DNA from: a bacterium
GTDB lineage: Bacteria > Bdellovibrionota_G > JALEGL01
Assembly: GCA_022763185.1 (NCBI GenBank)
Contig: JALEGL010000012.1
Location: 83,317-147,316, forward strand
DNA: 64,000 nucleotides
Direction: 5' to 3'
In this document: positions 24,473-33,171 of the stretch, piece after piece
Numbering within the stretch: position 1 is the stretch's first letter
How the letters are laid out: each line of letters opens with the position of its first letter
Position numbers and translations under genes: made by a program
The notes under the pieces: model-generated
What the model saw: only the letters and a program-made list of their open reading frames with translations
What the model was told of the DNA's origin: nothing
Database searches by the model: none

Positions 24473-25935
24473 AAGCTCTCCATTTTAACCAAATACAAAT
24501 CCAGTTCATCAATCCAGTATTCTTGATCAAATTTCCAATGGATGGGGTCTGAGTTGATCACTTTTGCTTTTTTATGCTCAACAGGTTCTTTGGTATCTGA
24601 GAACTGTCCACGCTTAAACTCATCCATACGGGTTTCATACTCTAGGATATTCATTTGTTCATTAAAATGAATAATCTCTGCAGATACATCCTTTAATGCA
24701 TCTTCTTGTACAGTTAGTGTTTCAGCTTTGAGTTCTTTTTCTTTTAAAGAATAAATCATGGATAAATGAGTCGCCAGACCATATTCTTTCCACTGTTCAT
24801 CTTTAACGGCCAAGAGCCTTTCTTTTTCAAAGCTTATGAGTTTTTGTTGTTGCCAAATATTTTCAATCAAAGGGTGATATTTGGCAGCATCAACAATCGC
24901 ATTAATTTTATTTAAAGAATCGCCATTTTTTATTTTTTCAATGGTTTTTGAGTATTGGTCTCTATAAAGATCAATGATTTTTCTTGTGTCACCGTAACGA
25001 CATAAATTACGCAAAACAATACCATACAATAAATACTTTTCAGGTTGATTGATATCACTAAAGTGCGGTGCTTTTAAGGCATGCAGTGATCCCAATGACT
25101 TTTGGTAATCATAAAGCCAAAAATGATTCCAGGCTTTTTCCAGAAAAACATCACTTTGGGTTAAGATATTGCTATCAACGGCATTGTAAAATTTTAGGCT
25201 GTTTTCATACTCTTGTTGCTCAAACAAGAGTCTAGCTAAGGTTTTTCTAATTAAATTTTTTAATCGTGTTTTTTCAGGGACTTTTTCCAACAAAGTCACC
25301 AGTTGATCAATGGTCTCTTGAGATATTTTTTCTTCTTCAGACTCAGATAATTCACGAATAATCTTACTGTATTCTACTTTTTGGTAGGGTAGACCACCTT
25401 CTTTAAGATAATTGAACTTGTCATCTCCCCATTGGGTATCAGCTTTAATATAGTCGTCTTTTCCTTGATAAAACTTAATTTGCTCATCAAGAGCTTCAGA
25501 AAATTGTGCAAACTCACTGCTGGCCAATAATTCTTGTTCAATCAAGTGAGCATCATAGGGAAGCTTTTCCATTAGATTAAAAATAGACTTTAAACTCTCT
25601 CCTATAAACTCTTTATTGGCACCATGCCGAATAACTTCAACATAATATTCCAAGGCCACAGTATACAGTTTTAATTTTTCCAAGGATTTTGCAAAAATAA
25701 ATTCAGCACCAACATAGTTTTCGGCCGTGTTTTGGTTATTCTGAATAAACAACCAAGCATAGGCACTTGATTTTAAGTATTTTTTCTTATCAAAATATTT
25801 TCTAGCGTTATTGTAATCTCCTTGTGGGGTGGGAGATTGACGGATTTTTTTGCTACAACCGTTAATAAAAAACAAGCCAAAAGAAAAAAAGAATATCAAA
25901 CAAGGACGATACAATTTTACTTGTATAGAATTCAT
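24463..25935 (-). CDS. TPR lipoprotein (GltE-like)
   Basis: 490 residues; lipobox FINGC (Cys27). Helical repeats of TPR type cover roughly 35-380 (YFDKKKYLKSSAYAWLFIQ; LYTVALEYYVEVIRHG; EYENSLKFYNAV), followed by a charged ~100-residue tail. Myxococcus GltE (AglT) is likewise a TPR lipoprotein encoded next to the giant TPR protein, and the pair is anchored to the outer membrane and periplasm. Its gene abuts the barrel-protein gene upstream (stop and start one base apart) and overlaps the GltD-like gene downstream, so it is firmly within one operon. Confidence 0.78.
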   Translation of the reverse strand: MNSIQVKLYRPCLIFFFSFGLFFINGCSKKIRQSPTPQGDYNNARKYFDKKKYLKSSAYAWLFIQNNQNTAENYVGAEFIFAKSLEKLKLYTVALEYYVEVIRHGANKEFIGESLKSIFNLMEKLPYDAHLIEQELLASSEFAQFSEALDEQIKFYQGKDDYIKADTQWGDDKFNYLKEGGLPYQKVEYSKIIRELSESEEEKISQETIDQLVTLLEKVPEKTRLKNLIRKTLARLLFEQQEYENSLKFYNAVDSNILTQSDVFLEKAWNHFWLYDYQKSLGSLHALKAPHFSDINQPEKYLLYGIVLRNLCRYGDTRKIIDLYRDQYSKTIEKIKNGDSLNKINAIVDAAKYHPLIENIWQQQKLISFEKERLLAVKDEQWKEYGLATHLSMIYSLKEKELKAETLTVQEDALKDVSAEIIHFNEQMNILEYETRMDEFKRGQFSDTKEPVEHKKAKVINSDPIHWKFDQEYWIDELDLYLVKMESLCK

Positions 25936-26574
25936 TTATTTTTTTTGTCCATTCCCGCCGCGATTAAAGCTTAAACCTACAACAATACTGGGCTCATTTT
26001 TTGGGTTTAAATCATCAAAAATAAAGTAATTGCGAAGTTCAGTCTTAATAGAGAGTTTTTGGTTTAAGTACAGCCTTAAACCAAAACCAAGGTCAGCCGT
26101 TGGTTTGAAACCACTATCAAAATTAAAAAAACCGCCCCCTAAAAGGACATAGCTTTCACCATGCATAATTTTTCTATTGAAAAACAGCATTTTTCTATAA
26201 ACGGGCTTAAAAATAATATTACTGGTGATGACATAGTTTTTAGAGTCTCTATCAGTGGCTTCCAAGCCAAAAAGCAATTGTAAGTCATTTTGTAGACCGG
26301 TATTTTGGTTGGCAATCCAGGTAAACTGAGGCAGCTCAAGAGCAAAAGCATCATTAAAGTGATAAACATAAGAGAAGTTGGCACCAAAGCCTTTTTCAAA
26401 GGCATCAATGGGTAGGTATGAAGCCGCAAAGAAAAATTCATTTTTCATGTGGTATTTTCTGTTTTGGATGGCATAAGTTTCTGGGTCAAGAAAACTTTGT
26501 GCAAAAGAGTGTTGAATGCCAAAAAAACAAACCGAGCAAAAGAATAAAATAAACTGAGGCTTTAAATTTTTCAT
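25936..26574 (-). CDS. Outer-membrane beta-barrel protein
   Basis: 212 residues. The start is ATG 26574, with GGAAG 6 nt upstream (an ATG at 26586 lacks one). Signal peptide cleaved near FAQ at ~26. The rest alternates hydrophobic and polar residues in ~10-residue strands with aromatic ends (FFFAASYLPI, GANFSYVYHF, GFGLRLYLNQ) and closes with SIVVGLSFNRGG, typical of small outer-membrane barrels in myxobacterial-type gene sets. Fits an outer-membrane component encoded beside GltD/E-like proteins (as GltA/B/H in Myxococcus), though the exact equivalent cannot be fixed. Confidence 0.75.
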   Translation of the reverse strand: MKNLKPQFILFFCSVCFFGIQHSFAQSFLDPETYAIQNRKYHMKNEFFFAASYLPIDAFEKGFGANFSYVYHFNDAFALELPQFTWIANQNTGLQNDLQLLFGLEATDRDSKNYVITSNIIFKPVYRKMLFFNRKIMHGESYVLLGGGFFNFDSGFKPTADLGFGLRLYLNQKLSIKTELRNYFIFDDLNPKNEPSIVVGLSFNRGGNGQKK

Positions 26575-26651
26575 TGATACTTCCATTTTATAACACTTTT
26601 TCCAAAATGCACACTTTGAGCTGATATTTTAAGGAAAGATTTAGCATTGGA

Positions 26652-27116
26652 TTAAAAAGGTGCTCCTGATTGAATCCATGCCAAAATTGTTTGGTAAGCA
26701 CTATTGCTGGTGCCGCCGGTAAAAGCTTGGATATGAGGAGATTGACCATTTGGATAGGTCAAAAGTAAGCTGCTGCTAGGTGAGCTAGGATCAACTCTTA
26801 AACCTTGCCCAACATCTAAAAATAAAGAGTCATAAATGGTGACCAGTGTTTCACCATTGCCTTCTTGTAAAATGAGACCATTAACATCAAGCGGTGTGTT
26901 ATTGTAGTGGCAGTTGGTACAGCGTTGACCAATGCTTGAGTCTGAAAAAATGGGATAGATATCATTTTGAAAGGAGAGGTTTGATCCTTCCTCTGGATAA
27001 TTTTGAGGGTCCAGTTGACTAACATCAACAACGGAACAAAACTGTAAAAGAGTCACGCAGATTAATACACTGAGCAATATAAAATTATTAGTTTTTAGTG
27101 TGTTATGATTTTTCAT
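26652..27116 (-). CDS. CxxCH (c-type heme motif) lipoprotein, paralog of the gene at 7956
   Basis: 154 residues from ATG 27116 (GGAG upstream; an ATG five codons earlier is also possible). Hydrophobic signal with Cys27 in LQFC, an imperfect lipobox. The mature part VVDVSQLDPQNYPEEG, one RCTNCHYN motif (CxxCH), then LTYPNGQSPH and ILAWIQSGA match the protein at 7956 point for point. Probably a mono-heme periplasmic lipoprotein. It lies in the operon with the DUF1501-like and large CxxCH proteins, a pairing common for planctomycete-type cytochrome-like domains. Confidence 0.72.
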   Translation of the reverse strand: MKNHNTLKTNNFILLSVLICVTLLQFCSVVDVSQLDPQNYPEEGSNLSFQNDIYPIFSDSSIGQRCTNCHYNNTPLDVNGLILQEGNGETLVTIYDSLFLDVGQGLRVDPSSPSSSLLLTYPNGQSPHIQAFTGGTSNSAYQTILAWIQSGAPF

Positions 27117-27152
27117 TGTTGTAGACTCCATTTTCCTTATTTTAATTATACA

Positions 27153-28265
27153 TCAAAATGATAACTGGTACTCCAAAGAAGCAATGTGTTGTAAATATTC
27201 AAAAGAACTGTTTGTATAGTCTTCATCAGCAAGACTAAATGTATTGCTATTACTATAATGTTTGTAATCAATTGAATAGTTCAGTCTTAGTTTATGCTGG
27301 CGATGAAGTACGTAATCATAATAAATTTGCCCCAATAAACCTAACTTTAAATTTGTATCATTAAGAACCGTATTGCTACCGGTATCGGTATAGTTGCCTA
27401 AAAAAGCATATTGGAGGTTGATTGTTAATGGATGGTTGGCAATTTTTTTAAGCATTGAAAAGCCCAGAGTAAACTGCTTGCTTGAAAAACTGTTAAAAAC
27501 ATTTTGTGAAACTTGATTGATATCTTCAATATCATCGCTTTTAAAGCGTTGTATTTGATAGCCTAGATTAAGACCCCAGTTTAAGTTTTGAGAAGATTGA
27601 TTCATATAATGTAAAGAAGGGTGAATGTGCAGCATACTTTGATTAAGGTTTTGTTGCAAAAATGTGTTTCCAGCAGCATCATTGAGGTTTACATTGGGTT
27701 TAAATACGTGATAGCTGCTATTGATGTTTAGAAAATATTGTTTTTTAGCTTGAGGAGACTTGGACAGTTTGTACTTTAAGGAAAGATTAACACCAGGCCC
27801 ACCTGTCCAATAACTGTAAAAGGGCGTGTTGTTTTCTGAACGTATCAAGTAGTTTATTGCAGAGTAGCTAGGGCCAGCTGTAAAAAACAACTGTGGTGAT
27901 TGTTGCAAAGTCCTGCTTCTATTACGATGGGGTCTTTTTACTTTTCTAACAGGTGGATAAGGAGTTTTTTTTCTAGGTTTTTGTCTATAAGAGGGAGCAG
28001 GCGCTTTTTTAAGAGGTATAAACGCTTGTTTCGCAATCCAGCCTTCAATATTCCTATTGCTGCGTTTTGAAAAAATTTTAACTTTATAAAATGCTCCAGT
28101 GGAGCCTTTGATACTGGCTTTTTGATTGCGGTATACGCGGTCAATTTTCTGTGAATCTTTATAAGGGTAACGATAAATATAAGTATTGCGCTGAACCGTT
28201 GCTGCCCACAAGCTAAAACTAAAGCTCAGGTTAAGAAAAATCACAATTAGAAGTGTTTTTTTCAC
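27153..28265 (-). CDS. SH3-domain outer-membrane beta-barrel protein, paralog of the gene at 31776
   Basis: 370 residues if started at GTG 28265, which gives a normal signal peptide (KKTLLIVIFLNLSFSFSLWAA) just after the upstream stop at 28288; the longer frame to 28382 would overlap the DUF1501-like gene by 95 nt. Residues ~25-90 form a bacterial SH3-like domain (RNTYIYRYPYKDSQKI, YKVKIF, EGWIAKQAF). A Pro/Arg/Lys-rich linker follows (PRKKTPYPPVRKVKRPHRN). The remaining ~230 residues are amphipathic strands ending HIASLEYQLSF, a barrel with C-terminal Phe. It could hold peptidoglycan with SH3 and span the outer membrane. Confidence 0.76.
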   Translation of the reverse strand: MKKTLLIVIFLNLSFSFSLWAATVQRNTYIYRYPYKDSQKIDRVYRNQKASIKGSTGAFYKVKIFSKRSNRNIEGWIAKQAFIPLKKAPAPSYRQKPRKKTPYPPVRKVKRPHRNRSRTLQQSPQLFFTAGPSYSAINYLIRSENNTPFYSYWTGGPGVNLSLKYKLSKSPQAKKQYFLNINSSYHVFKPNVNLNDAAGNTFLQQNLNQSMLHIHPSLHYMNQSSQNLNWGLNLGYQIQRFKSDDIEDINQVSQNVFNSFSSKQFTLGFSMLKKIANHPLTINLQYAFLGNYTDTGSNTVLNDTNLKLGLLGQIYYDYVLHRQHKLRLNYSIDYKHYSNSNTFSLADEDYTNSSFEYLQHIASLEYQLSF

Positions 28266-28287
28266 AATACTTTTAAACGGTCTCCAA

Positions 28288-29880
28288 TCAGACACGGACC
28301 ATAATTGAGTTAGATAGGTCACCACCAGCAGCAACAATATCAACCCCAAGTAAATCTGCCAATGAATTACGTAGCTGCGCAACAGTATTCCCTGAGCTCA
28401 TAAAGTTTTGTGAAACCGGATCAAAACCGAGGTAGTTAAAGTTATTATCCATACTGGCCAAAGATCCATTTTTAAAAGCCGTAGGAGAAGCAACCACAAT
28501 CATTTCTATACCTTTTTGATCAACATTGGCTGCGGTTCCGCCACCAAAGCTGTCTCCGGTATTGGCATTGGGGTCATCCGCTAAATCCGGACCTCTATTG
28601 CAATCATTGGTAATGGTGATCAGCATTCTATCTAGGACTGAATTACCTGGAATGTCGGGGTCATCAATTGATTGAGCATAGGATAGGGTATCAAAAATAA
28701 CTTGTGACATATAATCTGCAAACTGCTGAAAAAAACGACCATTGGCAACACCGCCGGCTCTAACCGCCGTTCCACGTGTGGTTTGGCCAAAGGCAACATT
28801 GCCTTGCGTACTGTCAACAAAAATATGGGGATCAAAGTTATCAATCTCAACATTGAGTCCCATAGAAGCTTTGTTGGCAGCCATATTGGCAGCTAAACGA
28901 CCGGCAACAAAAGGATCAATATTTCTTTGCTCAAGACTGATGGTTCCAAAACTGGGTTTTGTAATGCCATTGCTGAGTGTTTGTGCAGCAGCAAGATTCT
29001 CTTCAAGAAGAGCACGTTTGTTAAGCCTTAGTAGGGTTTCAATATTGCTCATAATGTCATTGAAGCTGCTGTGATGCTTGTCTTCAATAAGTTTGAGCAC
29101 TGAGTTTTTAAACCCTAAATTGATTGCACTCAAAGCATTGACAAAAGGTTCATTTAAAACGGTTCCGGCATTGGTGGCAATATTAAGTTGCTCAAACTGC
29201 CTTAATAAAAGCTCAAGTGTCCTTACTTTTGATGTAAAACCAGAAGAATAAGGGCCAGCACCGTTAAGTTCCCAAACATCAGAAAAATCAAAAATACTGT
29301 TGATATCGGCAATGATATCATTGCGTTGATTGATAAAAGCTACTGGAAAAGTTGCTGAGGTATTGCTTTGACCGGTTTGCATAATAGAAATAGTCGAGCC
29401 AGAAAATGCATGACTGGTGTTTCTATCTCCAACCATATAGGACATATAGTCAGAAAATGAATTGGCAACGCTGTTCATTTCCGGCGAGAAGACACCCGGG
29501 GCATTAATCAAACTGCCTGGGCTTACAATAGCGTTGTTTGCGGCAAAGTGTGTATCTCGGTTAAGGTCATTGCTGCCATAGGTAGAAGCATCAGAATTAA
29601 AGGTCATCAAAGCATCGAGCTTGCCGGCGATGGTTACGGATATATTGTACCAAAACATGACAGGTGTAGATGCCCCTGTTTGTGCAAAAGCTAGAGAGCT
29701 CCCAAAAAGTTTTTTAGAAAAGTCTTCCATGACTTCATAGCGGACTAAGCCTGGTAAACCTAGCGTTCCCAGAAACATGCCAACAGATTGAATAAACTTT
29801 CTTCTGCTGATGTCGTTCATTTTTTTAGGATCGTTATGATTCATCCAATGTTTTATATTTTTTTTATTCTGTTTATTCAC
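28288..29880 (-). CDS. Tat-exported DUF1501-like protein
   Basis: 530 residues. Twin-arginine signal SRRKFIQSVGMFLG with Arg26-Arg27 means export in folded form. The mature part is rich in Asn/Ser/Gly, with ITNDCNRGPDLADDP, GDSFGGGTAANVDQKGIEM and a C-terminal LADLLGVDI, resembling the DUF1501 (sulfatase-like) family that is usually encoded beside CxxCH-containing partners, as here. The start GTG is favoured by GAGGTGAAACACA upstream; ATGs at 29844 and 29820 lack a Shine-Dalgarno but would keep the Tat motif. Catalytic metal residues were not verified, so activity is open. Confidence 0.7.
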   Translation of the reverse strand: MNKQNKKNIKHWMNHNDPKKMNDISRRKFIQSVGMFLGTLGLPGLVRYEVMEDFSKKLFGSSLAFAQTGASTPVMFWYNISVTIAGKLDALMTFNSDASTYGSNDLNRDTHFAANNAIVSPGSLINAPGVFSPEMNSVANSFSDYMSYMVGDRNTSHAFSGSTISIMQTGQSNTSATFPVAFINQRNDIIADINSIFDFSDVWELNGAGPYSSGFTSKVRTLELLLRQFEQLNIATNAGTVLNEPFVNALSAINLGFKNSVLKLIEDKHHSSFNDIMSNIETLLRLNKRALLEENLAAAQTLSNGITKPSFGTISLEQRNIDPFVAGRLAANMAANKASMGLNVEIDNFDPHIFVDSTQGNVAFGQTTRGTAVRAGGVANGRFFQQFADYMSQVIFDTLSYAQSIDDPDIPGNSVLDRMLITITNDCNRGPDLADDPNANTGDSFGGGTAANVDQKGIEMIVVASPTAFKNGSLASMDNNFNYLGFDPVSQNFMSSGNTVAQLRNSLADLLGVDIVAAGGDLSNSIMVRV

Positions 29881-29886
29881 TGTGTT

Positions 29887-30432
29887 TCACCTCTTCACCC
29901 AAACTGTTGCTTGTAAAGCAAGCGTTAAACAAGCCATTTCTCTTCTTTGAACCGAGTTTAAAAGCCCTGGATCTGCAAGCATACTTGTGACACTGTCAAG
30001 TTGCTCTTGATTCATATCCAAGCCAGTTAAGGCTTGCCAAAATGCATTGGGTTGGCTTGGGTTAGATAATCCAATGGCAAGTAGGTCTGCTTCAGTGCAG
30101 GCTTCATCAAATACGGTTAGCAATGAACGAAATATACCTGAAGAAAACTGTGATGAACTTCTAAATTCAGACTCAAGGCCTTCTAAAAGACTTACCGTGT
30201 TTGAAGCGTCACTGAGATTAAATACACGTTTTATTTTAGCTTTTAGAGCATCATAAGAAATGATTTCTAGGTTGGTTTGGTCTGCCTCAAATGTTTGTGA
30301 TGGTGGTAAAGAAGGGTCGTCCGCGGACACTTTTTTTAGGGTGGGCTGCTGGAGACACGCTGTTAACATAAGTATGCAAACAAATAAGGCCTGTATGGAA
30401 AATGAAAAAAATATATTGTTTTGATTGCTCAT
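29887..30432 (-). CDS. Lipoprotein of unknown function
   Basis: 181 residues; start ATG 30432 overlaps the upstream stop by 4 nt with TTGGAG before it. Lipobox LTAC (Cys26). The mature part is mainly helical (YDALKAKIKRVFNLSD; GLESEFRSSSQF; QLDSVTSMLADPGLL) and ends at LALQATVWVKR. No family recognised. Encoded between the large CxxCH lipoprotein and the DUF1501-like protein, and translationally coupled to the former, so likely a third part of that set. Confidence 0.7.
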   Translation of the reverse strand: MSNQNNIFFSFSIQALFVCILMLTACLQQPTLKKVSADDPSLPPSQTFEADQTNLEIISYDALKAKIKRVFNLSDASNTVSLLEGLESEFRSSSQFSSGIFRSLLTVFDEACTEADLLAIGLSNPSQPNAFWQALTGLDMNQEQLDSVTSMLADPGLLNSVQRREMACLTLALQATVWVKR

Positions 30433-31697
30433 GGTTGGTCTCCAATAAAAGGTTCTATTGCTGGACCTATAAAACACCAGTCAAATTTTAAACAGTCGTT
30501 CAATGTATCTGTGATGGAACGATTATTTTCAACGTAAAGATCAGTGAATCGATCAAGGTACAATAGCTCAGAAGAAGTGTTGGCAAAATTATACTCCTCT
30601 ACAAATCCTGACCCGGCCGTTTCTTTATTAATGGATAGAGCTAAAGCAGCAACACGTCTACTCCAACAAGAGTCTACGGTATCTCTGGCTTGGCTTAACA
30701 TTTCATTGACAAAACTATGCAGCGTTAAGACGGGGGGGCGACCTAAAAAAATATTATAGTATTGATTTCTTTGGTTTAAGGGAACCGTTTGGCCATTAAC
30801 CAGGACAGGTTCAGTTTCAGAAAGCTTGCCCCAAGTATTCTCTGGATCCAGGTTGGGTTGGTAGCCATCAGCATTGTATTGACTAACCGCGCCTTGAAGC
30901 ATTTCTAGATAAACATGGCAGCCTTGGCATGTTGGTTGGGCATGAAAGGCTTGGTCAAGACGTTCTAAGGTCCAGTTATTAAAGTTCGGGATTTGATAGG
31001 GTGGTGGTTGACAGGTAAGATACTGCATATAAGAACGAATAGCAGGCAAGCTGGTTCCTGAGTTTTGTAAAAACTGAACAAACTTTGGATCAGATAATAT
31101 GCCGGTTTGTTCACCGTCGGGTGTAACCGTAAGTGAAGAAGAATCATAATCTGATTGATTGTAAGCAACGAGGCTATCAACATTATTTTGATCAACACTG
31201 CCTTGAATCAAAAACAGCTGATCTGTACTTAAATTGTTGTTCACCACATACATGGCAAGGTCAAGTCGCCGAGATTCAAAAAAATCAGGTTCATTTTGTG
31301 CAACCAATAAAAGCTTTCTAAAGTACTCACGTATTTTTTGTTCGTAGCTAGGGTGAGTGAAAATTTGATCAACTAAGCTTTCATACAAGTCTCTGGCTGT
31401 TTCAGGGTTAGTTTGGTTGAGCAGTTGACTGCTATCAATATTTAAATCAATCGCGGCAAAGCCATCTGTCATTCTTGAACTCGCAGTTTCTAACGCTTGA
31501 TACAACTGTTGTGGCGTCCATTCTACTTCCCGGTTTTCATACAGCGAGTCTCCATCAGGGTTGTCTGGGCTTTGATCGATAACCAGAGCTTCACGTTTAC
31601 AGGCAAAAAAAAATGTCATCAAAAACATTAAAGAGAAAAAAAGTAGTCTATCTAAGGTATTGATATTAAAGTATTTTGATTTTTTTTTAGCTTTCAT
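30429..31697 (-). CDS. Large lipoprotein with one CxxCH motif
   Basis: 422 residues; lipobox FFAC (Cys33) after a basic n-region. A mostly helical protein with one PTCQGCHVYLEM motif at ~257 (CxxCH, covalent heme c), inside a stretch whose layout resembles the cytochrome-like domains of planctomycete surface proteins. No second CxxCH. First gene of the operon running down to 21236. A plausible sigma-70 promoter (TTGCTC, 17 nt, TACAAT) lies just upstream; there is no sigma-54 core here. Confidence 0.72.
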   Translation of the reverse strand: MKAKKKSKYFNINTLDRLLFFSLMFLMTFFFACKREALVIDQSPDNPDGDSLYENREVEWTPQQLYQALETASSRMTDGFAAIDLNIDSSQLLNQTNPETARDLYESLVDQIFTHPSYEQKIREYFRKLLLVAQNEPDFFESRRLDLAMYVVNNNLSTDQLFLIQGSVDQNNVDSLVAYNQSDYDSSSLTVTPDGEQTGILSDPKFVQFLQNSGTSLPAIRSYMQYLTCQPPPYQIPNFNNWTLERLDQAFHAQPTCQGCHVYLEMLQGAVSQYNADGYQPNLDPENTWGKLSETEPVLVNGQTVPLNQRNQYYNIFLGRPPVLTLHSFVNEMLSQARDTVDSCWSRRVAALALSINKETAGSGFVEEYNFANTSSELLYLDRFTDLYVENNRSITDTLNDCLKFDWCFIGPAIEPFIGDQP

Positions 31698-31775
31698 TGC
31701 TACTTAATATTGTAAGAAAAACAAGGCAATAGAGCAAGGAATAAATATGTTTTATAAAGATGCTAAACAATTGTT

Positions 31776-32930
31776 TTAAAACCGTTTATTGTACATCAAG
31801 CCAATAAAATGAGTATCGGTTTTGCTGGTAATATTGGTAAAGCTTTGTTCAACTCTAGTTACCGTACCTGTAAAAGCACTTTCAATTCTATGAAAACTAT
31901 AGCGTAAAGATAAGCTACCAAAATTAGAATCATACATGACATCCAATTTGGGCATGTAACCCATAGACTGAGCATCAGCCTGGCCAGAAGTGCCTTCAGG
32001 ATCTTCAGCATAATTTTGCATCAAGACGGCATTGATCGCCAAGTTTACTGTGATATCAGGTGTTGCTTTGTAAGCCAGAGTGGGGCCAACAACGATACCT
32101 GTTGCTGTGTAACTGTTGTAAAGGCCAATAGGATCGTTATTAATATCAACTATATCATCACCCATGAAACTGAAATAACGATAACCAAGCATTAAACCAG
32201 CTGTGGTCTGTGGATTTATATCTTTTTCTATTTGTAAACCTGGAACAAGGTGAAAGGCCATATTGTTTTGAGTTCTTTTGCTAAAAACACTGCCCGTGCC
32301 ATCTTGTAAGTTGGTTTTAGATGAGTAAAAAGCAAAGTTTCCATCAAGCAAAAGTTTTACTCGCATGTCACTATTGGCACTTTCCCAAGCGCTGTAAGCA
32401 AGGTTTACTTGAGCACTGGGCCCTAAAAAAGCATAGGCAAAAGCTTGTGTGTCTGAACTTACGTCGTAAGCATAGTAAGAACCACCTAAACCGGCTTGCA
32501 CCAACAACTTAGAGTCACTGGTGTTGGCTGAAGGACGTTTATAGTTTGAACGATTGGCCGTAGAAGAAGATGGCTTTTTTCTAGGAGGCGGTGAATACCT
32601 TGGAGGAGCTGGCCTGCGAGGTGGTGCAGAGTACCGTGGTTGTGAACTTCTTGGGCGTTGCTTGGAGAGACTACCTTTAGCAACCCAACCACTTTTAACT
32701 TGTCCATTGGATGATTTGTATGAAATTAAATACCAGTTGCCTTGTGTTTTTCTGTAGGCAACTTTTGTCCCTTGTCGTAACGCTGCAATGTTACGTGCTT
32801 GACTATTGGCCGCACTTTTTACATAGACTTTAGCCTGCTTAATGTAGGCATATGTCGCTGCTTGAACAGGTAAAGATAAAATAAGAATAGATGAAAAGAA
32901 AAGAGTGAAAGCCGTAAGTTGTTTTTTCAT
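31776..32930 (-). CDS. SH3-domain outer-membrane beta-barrel protein
   Basis: 384 residues. Signal peptide cleaved after VQA (~24). The SH3-like domain (~25-92) has YIKQAKVYVKSAANSQA, a GTKVAYRKTQGNWYLISY core and SGWVAKGSL. Then a Pro/Arg/Ser-rich linker (PRRPAPPRYSPPPRKKP) and a ~235-residue barrel with alternating strands ending HFIGLMYNKRF. Same domain order as the protein at 27153, so a paralog. Likely an outer-membrane protein with a periplasmic peptidoglycan contact. A TATAAT -10 with weak -35 lies upstream. Single gene. Confidence 0.77.
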   Translation of the reverse strand: MKKQLTAFTLFFSSILILSLPVQAATYAYIKQAKVYVKSAANSQARNIAALRQGTKVAYRKTQGNWYLISYKSSNGQVKSGWVAKGSLSKQRPRSSQPRYSAPPRRPAPPRYSPPPRKKPSSSTANRSNYKRPSANTSDSKLLVQAGLGGSYYAYDVSSDTQAFAYAFLGPSAQVNLAYSAWESANSDMRVKLLLDGNFAFYSSKTNLQDGTGSVFSKRTQNNMAFHLVPGLQIEKDINPQTTAGLMLGYRYFSFMGDDIVDINNDPIGLYNSYTATGIVVGPTLAYKATPDITVNLAINAVLMQNYAEDPEGTSGQADAQSMGYMPKLDVMYDSNFGSLSLRYSFHRIESAFTGTVTRVEQSFTNITSKTDTHFIGLMYNKRF

Positions 32931-33171
32931 AGTATCACTTAATTATAGCAAAGTTCTGCAGAGGCTAAAAACTTTAATTGATTTTGTAAAATTAACACTG
33001 TGCTTTAAATTAAGCAAAACAAATGCCAAATAAATTAAAGCCTAAGTTATGATTTATACAATATTTAGGTGACTATAAATCCTATACTGTATATTTTTTG
33101 CGTAAAAAATTGTTCCATTTTATGATTAAGCAGAAGTCACTAATCCTACAACAATTGTGAAAAAAAATATT

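Noticed and set aside
32931-32962. Sigma-54 promoter for the SH3/barrel gene at 31776
   Set aside because: A TTTGCT is present, but the -24 GG is not at the required distance (CTGCAG instead); a TATAAT makes a sigma-70 promoter more likely.
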